Source: Globisporangium splendens (Eukaryota > Oomycota > Peronosporomycetes > Pythiales > Pythiaceae). From it: a DNA stretch of 64,000 bases. Position 1 is the stretch's first letter, and the number at the start of each line of letters is the position of its first letter. The notes beneath the pieces are model-generated. The model searched no databases and was not told the DNA's origin. It was given only the letters and a program-made list of their open reading frames with translations. A program made the position numbers and the translations under genes. Positions 29,621-40,689 of the stretch are shown here, piece by piece. The stretch spans positions 20,797-84,796 of the forward strand of contig VFIW01000153.1 in assembly GCA_006386115.1 (NCBI GenBank), read 5' to 3'.

Positions 29621-30260
29621 AGAGAGAGAGAGAAGATAGAGAGAGAGAAGATAGAGAGAGAGAGAGTGAAGGTGATGATGATGAAAAAGAATCTATTGAA
29701 CTCAGAGTTTAAGATTTCCAGGGGAAGAGAATTGGGGGGTTCTCAGCTATCATATCCTGCCGTAACACAAGCATTCTCACACTTGCGTCCGGGTTTTTCG
29801 TAATTTTCTAGTTTTTCTGGCATTTGGAGTTTCTTCGTTTGCCATTTTGTAAATGGCTTTGTTCGTTGTTGTACGTTTTGGCTGTGCTTTGTCAGCCTCA
29901 CTTGCACTAGTGAACGTCGCGCTTCGATGCTTCGATCACGTCTAGAGTCACAGAGCCGGTAGGCTCTGTTACGGGGTCTTGTGCTGCTCGGTATGGTGGC
30001 CGCAGACAGCGGGGAGTCTTGTGCTGTTCGGTATGGTGGCCGCAGACAGCGGGTAATAGTGCGGCGTCCTGGTGGGCGTCGCAGTTGTGCTTCGTGGCGG
30101 ATTGACCGCGACATAGGGTCCGTAGTCGTGCTCATAGTGATCGTGCATTCCATTCCTCACCACCCCAGGGCCTCCAAGAAGGAGGGATTCTCTCCCTGGG
30201 ATGGTCCGGTCCAAACTGGACCGCTGAGGCTGGAACTGGACCGCTTGAGCTCTACTGGGA
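29621..30260 (-). repeat. LINE 3'-end fragment and tandem duplication
   Basis: AGAGAGAGAGAAG tracts followed by GAATCTATTGAACTCAGAGTTTAAG resemble the 3' end of L1-L4 and probably mark a related LINE tail. At 29,975-30,055 a block of about 40 bp (GGTATGGTGGCCGCAGACAGCGGG) is tandemly duplicated. No gene is recognised here. Confidence 0.45.
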
Positions 30261-30339
30261 AAAATGGAGAATGAGAGAGAGAGAAGGTAATTCTATTGAA
30301 CTTATGGTCTACATACAGTTTAAGAATTCCTGAGTCTCA

Positions 30340-31755
30340 TTAACACTGCTGACAGTGACGTGTTTCTAAGTTTTGACGGTGTGGCACCGATATCATTGTC
30401 GAGTAGAGCTGCGACTTGGGACAGAAGTACTTGATCATTTCCCGCGATTCGTCGGCGAGTATCTTCGCATTCTTGGAGTTCATTGCCATGTTGGCGAGAA
30501 GGTCGGCCATTTTGTTTTGTTCTCGTTTTGTGTGATTCCAGGAGGTCCACGCAAAGTTGGCGATGATTTGATTTACCCGAACTGCTAGTGGCTGCAACTT
30601 GGTCTGGCGTATTGAGGCGAACCCGTTCTGGGATGCGATAATCGTTTGGCTGTCTCCGAAGACTTCCAACTTGACTTCATAATGCTGTAGGTAGTGTGCA
30701 CTGTATGCCAGACCATCTTTCAGCGCGCTGTATTCGCACCAATTGTTCGTGACTTCTGGTCCCATGTACGCATAGCCGCATGCTTTGAGTTCCCATCGAT
30801 TGCTGCGTTCATTCAGGAAGATGAGTGCCCATCCGCTGCCTCCTGGACCTGGGTTGCCGCGTGCACCTCCATCGAAATACAAACGCGCCGTCGCCCATGC
30901 TTCCAGTTGGCGCGACAAGTCTTGTCTCTCCAGTACGCTGAGCAGTTGGCTCAGGCAAGTTGCATCGATCTTTTCTCCTTTGAGCGTTCTCATCCGATGA
31001 GCCACGGCCCGCACTTGCATCACACACGCTGTCCACACTCGCTGGGTACTTTCTTCGATAGTGAGTGTTGCCGTTCATGCACTATTTCCACTCTCGTTCT
31101 CCATAGCAAAACTGGGATGCTTGATGTGACGATAAACCAAAGTTTCTGTAGTGCTACAGAGTGTTCCGGAGTAATGAACCCGAAGTGCTTTTCCAATTCC
31201 CGGAGCAAAGATCGTTGACCTGGCGGGGCTGTGCGACTAGCAATATGAGGCAGGAAGAGGTTGAGTGCTTGCTCTGTCAATGTTCGACCCATCCATCGCC
31301 CGAGAAGGCCGTCCACGCGGCTTGTGCTCGCTTGCAACTCCAGATTATGTGTGAGATAGTTTCTTTTGTCTCCCCACATCCGGCATTGCTTGGGCACGCC
31401 GAAGACTCGATCCTTCCGGATGGAACAGGTTGAGCTGCATCGTAGAAATCCGGTATGTCGTCCACATCTGATACGGCGTAAGACATCCTCGTTGTTTCCA
31501 CAGATCTGCTGGTAGTCGATACTGCACATGGCTGTACCACTGGTCAGTTTTCGCGACTTCGTTGAGCTTGTCTATGAGTCCTCCGAGACCTTGATACAAC
31601 TTGCTGTGCAGCCTCCGTGTTCGTGCTCGGTCAATTGTCTTCTGGATGCTGTTTGGGGGAGTACGTTCGTGCACCAGCCACGGACAGTGAGTCGTGAGCG
31701 GGTGCGGTTTGAATGTCCACCCTACGGTCTTTATTTCTTCTTCGATCATTGCCAC
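30340..31755 (-). pseudogene. LINE L2 connector zinc knuckle and RNase H
   Basis: The connector zf-RVT motif (CPSNAGCGETKETISHI…C) and RNase H (FDGGARGNPG, WCEYSALKDG, FGDSQT, KMADLLANM) are split over three frames. An extra frame change near 30,430 changes the C-terminus relative to L3. Confidence 0.85.
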
Positions 31756-31788
31756 GTCTTGTTGACAGTAGCATCCCCGCCCAGTCGG

Positions 31789-34700
31789 TCACTGTCCAGA
31801 GAACTCCGTTTGCTTGCCGTTGCATCTGAATGTAGTCCGTGTGGCTCCCTCCGATACTGGCACCGCGATGATGGTTCCCATGCCATTGCTGATCCACTTG
31901 TACTCTCGTTTTGTGTGTTTCCTGCTCCACGGCTCCTGGTGACTGTTCAGCTGGTTGCCTGCATCGATTTCTATCTCCGGTGAGCATAGAATGATGCTGG
32001 TTACGAGTTTTCGCAAGGTGGTCATTCGTTTGAACGTGAGAGTCGCCGTCATGGTTGGTAGCCGCACGGAGAACACTCGCTCTTCCTCCCGTCTCACGTT
32101 GAAGCTGGCCAAATTGCATTCCTTCAGGAAAGGAACCGTTTTGACTGAATACTGCTCGCCTTGACTGTCGATTATCCAGGGGTTGTCGTTCCACTGAAAG
32201 GATGGCCAGAAGGCTCGAGTCTCTTCCGATAGTTGATGAATCGTCTGCTCAGGTTTTCTCCCAAAGTACACACCTACACGTCCGTCTGATCTCCACTCGA
32301 GGTCCAGGGTCGGTAGCAAGGATTCCATTTGCCGCTTCAGATCGTCTTTCCACGCGAGATTGCGTCCCTCTGCAGCCACCAGGTCTTCACCGAGATACTC
32401 CCACCCGAGTCTGTGGATATTGTTCGTCTGGTACAGCCTTGTCTGTGCGTTCTGGCTTCGCTCCTTGGGTGAAATCGCGCAGCACCCCCAGTTTTGACTT
32501 ATGTCCTGATGAACCTGTTCATGCCATGCTTCTGTGTACTTGTCTCGCGCTCGCTGTAGCCACCGAGTTGTCCGCCGCATCGCTTGTCGCTTTATTGCAA
32601 GAGGTATTGAATAGAGACCTATGCCTCCTTCCTTGACTGGCAAGTAGAGCAGGGAAGGACTCACCATGTGCCTCGTGCCGTCTGTGCCGAGTGTCGATTT
32701 CCACAAAAACTGCTTTTGTAGATTCACTAGCTGGTCCACGACCTTCGCTGGGGGCTTGATGTAGCTGACAGTGAACAGAATCGACGGCAGTAAGACCGAA
32801 TTCAGTATAAGCACTCTCCCCACCACACTGTTGGAGACTTTGGCTGCGATGATCAATCTGGTTCGGAGCTTTTGCAGGCGGTCCTCCCAATTAGCTTGTG
32901 TGATGTTCCCGGTACCTATTTGGATGCCAAGGTACCTCACCGTCTCTCCATGCTTCAGGACCGGAATGCCGCATCTTTGTTCCTGGACTACTGCTGTGTT
33001 GAGACAGATGTAGCTGCTTTTCGTTGGTTGCACGTGCAGACCTGATTGCTGGCCGAACTCGGACAGCAGCTGCATCAGTCGAGGCAGCTGTTTCCCTTGT
33101 TTCAAAAAGACGGCGGAGTCGTCGACGAAGGTCGAAATGAGATGGGGTTCTGCTCCGGATCTGGTCACGCGAATTCCTTCCAGATGGGGGTCTTGCTGAA
33201 CTGCTAGTGCGAGAATCTCCGCGGCAACGATAAACAGGAGAGGGGAGAGGGGGCAACCTTGACGAATTCCCGACTTGACCTCCCATTCTCTCGACACTTC
33301 ACCGTTCACCAGGTACTGCGCTGTAGTGTCCGAGTGCATTCGACGTACTAAATCCACAAATTGTCGCCCAAAACCGAACTTGCTCAGCACAAGGTACAGA
33401 AAGTCTCTGTCCAATGTGTCGTAAGCCTTCATGAAGTCAAGCATAACAATTCCCGGAGCGTCATCCAACCCTTCAGCACTGTTGTGGTACGCTTTGTCCA
33501 ACGCAGCTTGCATGATGAGGATTGCCTCTCGTACTTCTTTTTCAGTGATGGGTGCCATCAAGTCTTGGTTTTGCGCTTCCGTGACTTTTCGAGTTCCCGG
33601 AATGTACACCAGTGCATCAAATCGCTGTTCAGCCTTCTGCGGAGGGACCGCAGCATGGCTCTGGCCAGTGATTTGGTTCCATTCTGCCCCCATGATGTCC
33701 GCCAGACTCGCGTTTGGTGGGTGGTACCTTCCGGGAGTCGGTTCCAATCGCGAAATTGTTTGATCCCGCTGCCAGTTGGCGATCCTCCGAAAGAAGTGAC
33801 GAACATCCCCCTGCGTTGCTTGCATATACTTGCCGAATTTGAACTCTGCTGCCTCACTTACCGTGTTTGCTTGTTCTTCGATCAGCTGACGCCTTGTGCG
33901 GTTTGCCGGTCGGTGCTGCTGATCCTCCAATTTTTGCCGATATCTTCGTACTTGCCGCTTCTCTGTTCGACTTACTCTCAGTATTGCTTTGATGATACGC
34001 TGCTCCAGGTTGCTCCATACGATTGACCCTTCACTCTGCATCAGCTCCAGATCGTGAGCGATTGCCTTTTGCACCCCAGTCCGCACCAAGTCAGGACGCG
34101 AGGTTCGCATCGGGTACCTGTACTTGTTCACTCTCTTTGGTCTCTGCGGTTGACTCGTCCATTTCATATGCAGCACCACTGCTTGGTGATCCGAGTAGCG
34201 CTTGGGTAGCTCTATGGCCTCCCATTGCACGGCGCTTCCCAGATTCCCTGCTATATAGAATCGGTCGAGTCGACTGGCTGAGTTTTTTCTCCAGTATGTG
34301 AAATGCTCCGTCGGTTCCCTCTGCACTGGCCACTCCGGATCCTCCACTAGCTCCCGTGCGTCGTAAATGCTCCACTCCGTCACTAGTCGTCTCAGTTCTG
34401 CACTTTCGCACTGCACAGATAGCCGAACTCCTCTTTGGTACCGGTCCCGTTGCTTGTCGAGCACACAATTGAAGTCACCTCCGAGCACTGCTGCTGCATC
34501 TTGATGAGTCCCGAACTCCTCGTTTAGGCGTCGGAAGAAGTGTTCTCGCTCTGGTTTCTTGTTGGGTGCGTACACATTAATCCACACCACTCCCTTGGAC
34601 TTGATAGCGACTGTGCGATTCGTCCACTTGGATTCCTCGATCAGTTGTGTTTCGCTAATCGTCTTCGGATTTGTGAGTATTGCCACTCCGCCGGTCGCGT

Positions 34701-34905
34701 CAGGATGGATGGACCAAAAGGATGTTGATTCGTCCAGGTTTGCAACCCCCCATATTCGGTTCCAGTAATGTCGGAGTCTGCGTTCTTCTTTGGCTGTGGT
34801 GATCCTCGTCTCCTGTAAATAAATGATATCATACTTTTCTGCGGTTAGTGCCCCCTTGAGGTCCTCTAACCATTTTGTTCGTTCTTTCTTTTTGAATCCG
34901 CACAC
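31789..34905 (-). pseudogene. LINE L2 endonuclease-RT-thumb, single long frame
   Basis: One uninterrupted frame of 1,038 codons from the endonuclease (NVCGFKKK, ETRI, GGDFNCVLD, SDHQAV) to the connector. RT motifs A to C are present (FMKAYDTLDRDF, GIRQGCPLSPLL, FVDDSA). The ~110 residues holding the earlier RT motifs are missing, precisely as in L1. The frame is long because the deletion is in phase. Catalysis should nevertheless be lost. Confidence 0.88.
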
Positions 34906-35188
34906 GTTCTAAGTTAATACCTGTAGCGTGTTTGGACATGGTCTTTTTTCCTTTTTTTGGTTTTTGTAAAATGCATTCTTGAGGGCATGTAGCGCGGCGT
35001 ACATTTCTGTGCCTGGGCTACTGCCACCTTGGTTACCTGTTGGTGTTGCGCCTTTAGTACCTTGAAGGCTCGACCGAGTCCACTTCCATGGTGACTTGAG
35101 CCATGATCACCGAAAGAGCTAACCACTCGCTGAGCTCCTCTCCACTCTTGAAGGCTGCTTTGAGTTACAAATAAATAAATGCACATAC

Positions 35189-35758
35189 CGTGACACCAAG
35201 AGTCTCAACAAGACGTTGATTCGCTAAGCTCACGAAGTTGTTGCGCATATTGATGCCGTTCCCAACGAGCTTGAACGGCACCAATACTTCGTGATCAAGA
35301 GCTTGTGCAAGCCTGCGCTTCACATACGCTTGCTGTCCGGAAATGAATCGCAACTCGTATTTACCGCTCGACGGACCTTTCTCTCGAAGGAGGACAGCAA
35401 AACCATGATGCATCTTCGAGTTGATCGGGCGGGTCGCAATGCGCTCTTCAATCCTACCCAATATCGCGTGCGTTGTCTCGTGTGCTGTCAAGAGCGAATC
35501 GACTTTGCCATCAATGCCGTCGATGAGACGCATGCGTTCGCGATGGTGAGTTTGGATTAGAAGCGTGATGTGCTCATTCTTCGCGCGCAGTTGGTCTTGC
35601 GCAACGCGCAATTGGTCATCTTTTGCGCGTAGTTGGTCATCCTTCGTGCGCACCAATTGACTGATATGTTCATCCTTCACACGCAGTTGGTCTTGCGCAA
35701 CGCGCAATTGTTCACGGAGCAACGCGTTTTCGGCTTGGAGCACGTCGTCACTTGGCAT
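35189..35758 (-). pseudogene. Coiled-coil DUF3627-like gene A, copy 1, exon 1 only
   Basis: ATG at 35,758. The 190-codon exon is intact to the GTATGTG donor at 35,188. After 22 bp of intron the sequence turns into LINE L2, so exon 2 is missing. The N-terminus is a coiled coil made of short repeats (AQDQLRVKDEHISQL, AKDDQLR). The C-terminal domain has KYELRFISGQQAYVKRRL and KLVGNGINMRNNFVS, aligning with G-Q and N-G-I of genes B and C. Probably dead. Confidence 0.75.
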
Positions 35759-36547
35759 TTTTGCTTTGTTTCTTCTTGTTGAATGAAGGAAGTCGATGTG
35801 AAGGAAAACAGAATGAATGTCAATTTGAAAATTTGTATTGGGTGTGGCAAGTATTTAAAACACTTCATCAGAGTCAGAATCAGAATCAGCATTACCGTCA
35901 ACATTCGGTATTATCGTAAAAACATTGTACTACTGCCATCACACGGTACAATCATCACGACACAGTTCAACATTTCCAAAATTAACTGATAGTTATTTTG
36001 AGTTGTATTTATTATTTGAATATAATATACAAAGTGAATCGAACTTGAACGACATCTTTGCCCGGAGATACCTTCTCCGAGATTGTCAGGCGGTCTAAGT
36101 TCACTCAGAGTATCGGCCCGAATCAAAAAACAGAAGGCCATCTCTGAGTTGTTTGGTGCTATGGTATCTCATGGCAACTTGTAAGATCATTTGAGATGAG
36201 GTGAGGTGAGGGATCAACCAGCACCGAAGCATCAAGAAACACAAAACAAACAGAAAAAAAAGACTGACCAGCACATATTTGCCTTCTCGAGGCTGCGGAC
36301 CTGAGGGTATCTCGCGCCGAGCAATGAGAGTCCTCAGTAGTTTTTCAGCCTGGCTCGAGTATATGAGATCCGTTGTTAGCAGAGTTTTTTCTCGCGCTTT
36401 TCTCGCGCTAACATCACTCAAAATGAATCATTCGACCGAATCTCCCAACGACAAGCAACCATCCGATCTTTGTAGCGAGAATGCAGTAGGCAAGGAGTTG
36501 AGCATCTGTGCATTTTTCACTTACCAAAATAATATACGTGTTTGCAT
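35759..36547. other. Intergenic between genes A and B (unit 1)
   Basis: Divergent upstream side of gene A (AT-rich), then the Fanzor 3'-end remnant (36,058-36,185). A short minus-strand frame (36,270-36,400; EKLLRTLIARREIPSG) looks protein-like but lacks a start. The last part contains GCGCGAGAAAAGCGCGAGAAAA-type repeats. Copy 2 differs here by a roughly 10-bp indel. Confidence 0.5.
36058..36185 (+). repeat. Fanzor right-end (omega-RNA) remnant, unit 1
   Basis: Reads as the C-terminal ~40 codons of a Fanzor (CPEIPSPRLSGGLSSLR, then IKKQKAISELFGAMVSHG, stop) and aligns with the Fanzor tail at 18,946-19,080. Hairpin arms CGGAGA (36,063-36,068) and TCTCCG (36,074-36,079). No nuclease body is left upstream. 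Confidence 0.75.
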
Positions 36548-37539
36548 CTATATCTCTATGTCTGACTCTTCTTCGTCATCATCTCGGATCAGATCGACGA
36601 ACTCGTCATCGATTCTCTCTTCAAGTACGAGGCGAGACCAGTCGTTCGCAGCGAGGAGAGGTGAGAGCTCGTTGAACGCATGGATGGCTTCGTCGATGAA
36701 CCCGCGGAACTCGTCGTAGCTAATGTTTGTTCCCGGTCGCCATGTCCACCAGATTGCTGTGCAGTGGGGGCGCAGATCGCGGCTCTACGTCGTTTCTATA
36801 CCTTAGATTAATACCGCAACTGTAGCATACATCAAATAAAGCAAACACTTACCAGAGGACGATACTCGGGGTCCAGAGAGTCCTTGATGCGCTGATTTGT
36901 GTGTGTTTTTACGTACTGGCGCAAATCGATCCCGTTACCAGACTTGCAAAGGCGAAGCGGGTGCCCACCATCCAATATCAGCTCGGTGCGTTGCTCAACA
37001 CAGTATTGCTTCTGGCCCGACGTGCACCTGATGCTCTTGGACTGCTGTTCGCTGTCAAATTCTGCCAAGAGGTAGTAGTGCTCGAGAGGTCGGCTCGGCG
37101 CAGTCGTCCCTTTCTCTCTCTTTGCTACGCGCTGCAAATCGGTCAGTCGGTTACTGATCTGAGCGTTCGCGCCAAGCACACGGTCGATGCGTCCACAGAT
37201 GTCGCGCCGGTGCTCGCGATTGAGCTGTACGAGCGCATTGCGAAGCGATTCGTGGTGTGCGTCGTTGACGCGTGCGAGCTCTTCGCGGTGTGCGTCGTTG
37301 ACGCGTGCGAGCTCTTCGCGGTGCTCGCGATTGAGTCGAGCGAGCTCTTCGTGTGCGTCTTTGAGTTGTGCGAGCGCTTCGTGGTGTGCGTCGCTTAGGC
37401 GTGCGAGATCCGCCTCAAGGCGCGTGCGGGCTTCGCGCTCACGGTCGAGATCCGCCTCAAGGCGCGTCCGGAGGTCATGTTCGTGCTCGAGGTCGCGCAG
37501 GGCGTTGTCAAGTCGGTGCTGTAGGGCAACGAGCGCCAT
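36548..37539 (-). CDS. Coiled-coil DUF3627-like gene B, copy 1 (two exons)
   Basis: Exon 1 runs 37,539-36,853 (ATG at 37,539; 229 codons). The intron is 36,852-36,785 (68 bp, GTAAGTG…ACGTAG). Exon 2 runs 36,784-36,548 (78 codons and stop). The N-terminus is a long coiled coil built from 11-residue units (HREELARVNDA, HHEALAQLKDA). The C-terminal domain of exon 1 has IRCTSGQKQYCVEQ and CKSGNGIDLRQYVK, the G-Q/N-G-I signature shared with A and C. Exon 2 encodes WWTWRPGTNISYDEF, GFIDEAIHAF and a very acidic end. The splice phase is 0, as in gene C. This is the shortest of three copies. Function is unknown, with possible oligomerisation through the coil. Confidence 0.72.
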
Positions 37540-37737
37540 GATGGTCTCTTCACTTTCAAAATTGCAAACTGTGTGTGCAGAGAGACTCAGGCACCAGTAC
37601 AAAATGCATTGGCTGAATGCATCTGAGTCTGAGGAAACACAGTTTAAAACACTTGCAGTTGCCAAACTCAAACCAAACGATTCTTTGCGCGCGCATTCAT
37701 CAACTTCATCAACTTCATCCACAAGTAGGCAAGCAAC

Positions 37738-37935
37738 ATGCAGAGCAGCAGCGAAGCGAGTGAGAACGAGTTCCTGAAGAAGCACATCACTGAACTAGAA
37801 GCACAGGTCTCGAGACTGACTCTCAGACACACTACTCCGAGCGCATGCAGCTTCATGACGAACGCGGGAGACTGATTCAGGTGCACCACGCTGAACGCGC
37901 CGCTATGAGGACAACTTCCCAATTGAAGCGCTCAA
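37738..37935 (+). pseudogene. Small coiled-coil ORF, frameshifted
   Basis: ATG at 37,738 (MQSSSEASENEFLKKHI, TELEAQVSRL). The frame is then lost and a coil-like continuation (HYSERMQLHDERGRLIQ) is found in another frame, ending about 37,935. It is divergent from gene B across 200 bp. It is present in all three units with the same break, so either a short intron or a shared lesion explains it. Confidence 0.4.
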
Positions 37936-38426
37936 GACATGTTTAATGAGTTGTTTATTAGTTTGATAGCGTGTTTTCGTTCAGGTCTCCACCACAATTC
38001 AAAGTTGGGTGACGCCGCCAACGAATCCGAAAATGACATGAGGTCAGTTGCCATTTATCAACCCCCCCCTATTGCTTTTTCGACACCCCACAGGGTCAAA
38101 ACAGGACATATGCACTGTGTTATGGAAATTCCTCTCTGCCTTATCTGCCAAAAAGATCCATCTCTTCTTGGCTGTTCGCATTCGATAGAATGAGTATGTT
38201 GCTGTCCTTCTCTCTGAAAGTGAATAGAGTGAGAGGTCGAATGCGGCAGCGTCCTTTCTCTTGCTACTGTGATGGATTTAGGCCAATAGAAACGCTGGGA
38301 TTCATCACAGATGAACTTGCACCCAATCAGTGCACCGCACATTGTCAAGTTTCGTCTCACCCAAACATTTGACGACTGAATGCTGTCGTCTTTCGTCTCA
38401 CTCAGGAAGTTGACAACTGGAAGAGA
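37936..38426. other. Upstream of the SET gene
   Basis: No firm gene. A short plus-strand frame (38,110-38,193) reads PLCLICQKDPSLLGCSHS, RING-like but too short to call. Identical in the other units. Confidence 0.35.
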
Positions 38427-39098
38427 ATGGCTGTACTTGTTTTCACTACCGACAACAAGTACGTCTGCCCACAAGAGGGGTGCTCCATTGCGTACGACAA
38501 GCTGAACAGTCTCCGTCAGCACTGCAAACGCCATCATGGCGCGACAGTCACGCTGCGTGCTCAAAAGACTTGCATTGAAGAGAAACGACGCAGGCAACGC
38601 GAATACACCGCTAGGTATCGTGAGAAGAAGAATGCTGCGAGGCGTCCGGTGAAGAAGCATTACAGCTACACAGGCGTGGATGATGCGAATGAGCACGGGG
38701 TATTTGGGTGCCGATCTCCTCTTCTAGCTTATCGTCAGTCCAACATTGAGGGTGCTGGTAATGGCGTATTCGCTCTCCAAGACTTCCAACCTGGCGATAT
38801 CGTAACATGGTATTCGGGTGAGAAGACCGCGTCAATTCCAGACGACCCGTCATATGCAATTGATGTTCGCTCTGGATTTCTCGATGGGATTCGGTCTCCA
38901 AAACAAGGAGAAGGACTTGCGAGCTTTGTCAACAGGGAAGAGAGAACCAAACCAAAATGCCGCAAGAACTGTACAATCATCAAGTGTCCAGGAGAGAAGC
39001 ACTCTCTATATCTGGAGGTAACAAAACCTATCAAAGCAGGTGGAGAACTGTACACTACGTACAGTCGTGGATATAGGATTTACAACAAGTCCCAGTAA
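38427..39098 (+). CDS. C2H2 zinc finger-SET protein, copy 1
   Basis: 223 residues from the ATG at 38,427. The N-terminal C2H2 finger has C14, C19, H32 and H36 (VCPQEGCSIAY … LRQHCKRHHG), and a basic stretch (KRRRQREYTARYREKK) follows. A compact SET domain spans about residues 95-220: IEGAGNGVFALQDFQPGDIV, WYSGE, the region ASFVNREE…CRKNC in place of the usual NHSC, and GGELYTTYSRGYR with the catalytic-type Tyr. Small SET proteins of this kind occur in chloroviruses and other NCLDVs as well as in protists. It probably methylates lysine on a histone or other protein. The substrate cannot be told. The three copies encode the same protein. Confidence 0.8.
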   Translation: MAVLVFTTDNKYVCPQEGCSIAYDKLNSLRQHCKRHHGATVTLRAQKTCIEEKRRRQREYTARYREKKNAARRPVKKHYSYTGVDDANEHGVFGCRSPLLAYRQSNIEGAGNGVFALQDFQPGDIVTWYSGEKTASIPDDPSYAIDVRSGFLDGIRSPKQGEGLASFVNREERTKPKCRKNCTIIKCPGEKHSLYLEVTKPIKAGGELYTTYSRGYRIYNKSQ

Positions 39099-39629
39099 CA
39101 ACAACATATATACAAATCAAGAGACTTCAGAGACAACTGTTTGCGATTCTTTTCTTCACTATATACATTTGACTCTGTGGTAATGATTGCCTAGCCTCGA
39201 ACGCGTGATCAGGCGCATGCTTCGATCTTCCACGTCCTAGGTACACAAACCACGTGACGCGCCACCTCTGCCTATCAACGGTTTTTCAAGTTCATCTCAT
39301 TTCGATCAATCAAGACCCGCGTATTGTATGATTGTCCAAGTGTCGTCCTCCAAGATCAAGAAATATCCCACAGGACGATAAGACCCAACGAAAATTTGTA
39401 TTGCAACGGCATATCATTCGTGCCAGGAACGCGTGACGTCTAAACTCGGCCACATTACGCTTTCGACAGTGCAGTAAACACCCCACCGAAAAGACCACAC
39501 AAGTGCAAGCTCCCTGCTTGCTTGCTTCCTCTCTGCCTTGCTCGTTCAAGACTCTTCCTCGGTTATCACCTCGATAAACAATCACTGACGATGGGACAAT
39601 AATCGACCACAGAAAACACAACATTTGCC
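39099..39629. other. Between the SET gene and the vWA pseudogene
   Basis: No firm gene. A plus-strand stretch (about 39,330-39,440; QEISHRTIRPNENLYC) looks coding-like but is short and closed by a stop. Unit 3 lacks this region, since its homology ends at 60,523. Confidence 0.35.
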
Positions 39630-40406
39630 AGCTCACTCCGTGCCGATGCTCTTCAAGCAGAGCTGGCGAAACTCAGGGCAGAACTGTCTCCTAGCGCATC
39701 GAAGATCTGTCGGTATTACAACGAGAAAGGACGGCGCAAACATGGAGATGCCTGTAAGCGGATCCATTTTGATGACCCGGAGGTGCTGAAGGAAAAACTA
39801 AAGGCAAAGGATAAAAGAGTCGAAGCCATGAAATGATTCAGCAAACGTTGCAGTGAAATGAAATCCGATGTCGAGAAAGTGGGGACTGAAGGAACAGTTG
39901 AAGAAGAGGCACCAGGTGTTTGTATTGGATTGCTCGGGGTCCATGTCAGGTTCGACGTGGGACATGTTGATGGCCGCGTGGCACTAGTACTTGTCCAATC
40001 GCTTCGCTCCAGGCGCCTCGCTCGACTTGGTATCGGTCGTGACGTTTGACAGTGGCGCAAGCATTGAATATGAAATCCAGAATACCATGGACAGGGGAAA
40101 CGCATCGCTTTGGTTTTGCGGAGGGGGGGGGGCACGTGGTACAGCGCTGGTCTGAATGCTGCCAACGGAGTGCTCTCGCGTAACGATTTCAAGACATACA
40201 GACCCATTGTGGTGTTTTTCTCGGGTGGACAGCCCGAAGATCAGGGTCCCGGCGAACAGTTGACCATTTCTCTGCGACAGAGTTGCGGCGAATCTGGGCG
40301 TGAGGCGTTTGCTGTGGGGTTTGGCAGCATCAATCTTCAGGTGCTGCAACGCGTTGCCAAGATGCTGGGCGGCACGTACCACCATGCCTTGACATGCACG
40401 CAATGA
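39630..40406 (+). pseudogene. CCCH finger-von Willebrand A protein, decayed, copy 1
   Basis: The first part is a CCCH-like finger in which the second Cys is Arg (ICRYYNEKGRRKHGDACKRIH), ending at a TGA (39,834). After a frame change comes a vWA domain with the MIDAS motif LDCSGSMSGS, a TAG at 39,985, then VSVVTFDSGASIEY, TWYSAGLNAANGVL and IVVFFSGGQPED. A run of ten G (40,123-40,132) shifts the frame; the inverted copy has eight and stays in frame there. Intact vWA proteins bind ligands through a metal at MIDAS. This one cannot be made. Confidence 0.75.
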
Positions 40407-40689
40407 AGACGACCTTTCACTCGATTTCCACCTTGCGCTCTTCAACGTCTGTGCGAAAAACTAAAAATGTTGCCTGGCTGGGGGTGTCTAGTTATCGCCA
40501 TGACGACTCTACAGACCACTTAGCATCGGGTTTATCTCGAATCGAAGAGACCGAGGACAGCATCGATTCTTTGTCCACTCTTCATGTTTCCGCGCCATAA
40601 ACGGTCGTGTACTGTTTAGGAAACCCTAAACCATAGAGAAGGTGTCCAGATTGAGAATAATTACTAGCGTCCAAAACTCCACACCCACG

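Larger units (their letters stand above)
30272..35165 (-). mobile_element. LINE copy L2, 5'-truncated
   Basis: Same family as L1. It begins at 35,165 inside what was the end of ORF1 (…GCTGCTTTGAGTT) and ends in the (TC)n tail at about 30,272. The 5' truncation joins directly to the intron of gene A copy 1. The bases flanking the two ends do not match, so no target duplication is visible and the junction may be a rearrangement. It shares the RT internal deletion and the TAG at the endonuclease start with L1. Confidence 0.85.

Noticed and set aside
29621..29690. GA-rich tract as a regulatory GAGA element
   Set aside because: The same tract is the tail of the LINE family, and LINE 3'-end-like sequence follows directly.
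37187..37777. Long Ser/Arg/Cys-rich ORFs opposite gene B (also at 44,911-45,513 and 58,418-59,170)
   Set aside because: Low-complexity shadows of the repeat on the coding strand. They cross the gene B start and have no independent signal.
38058..38696. 200-residue ORF opposite the SET gene 5' part
   Set aside because: It overlaps a well-supported coding region and has no recognisable motif; conservation follows from DNA identity of the copies.
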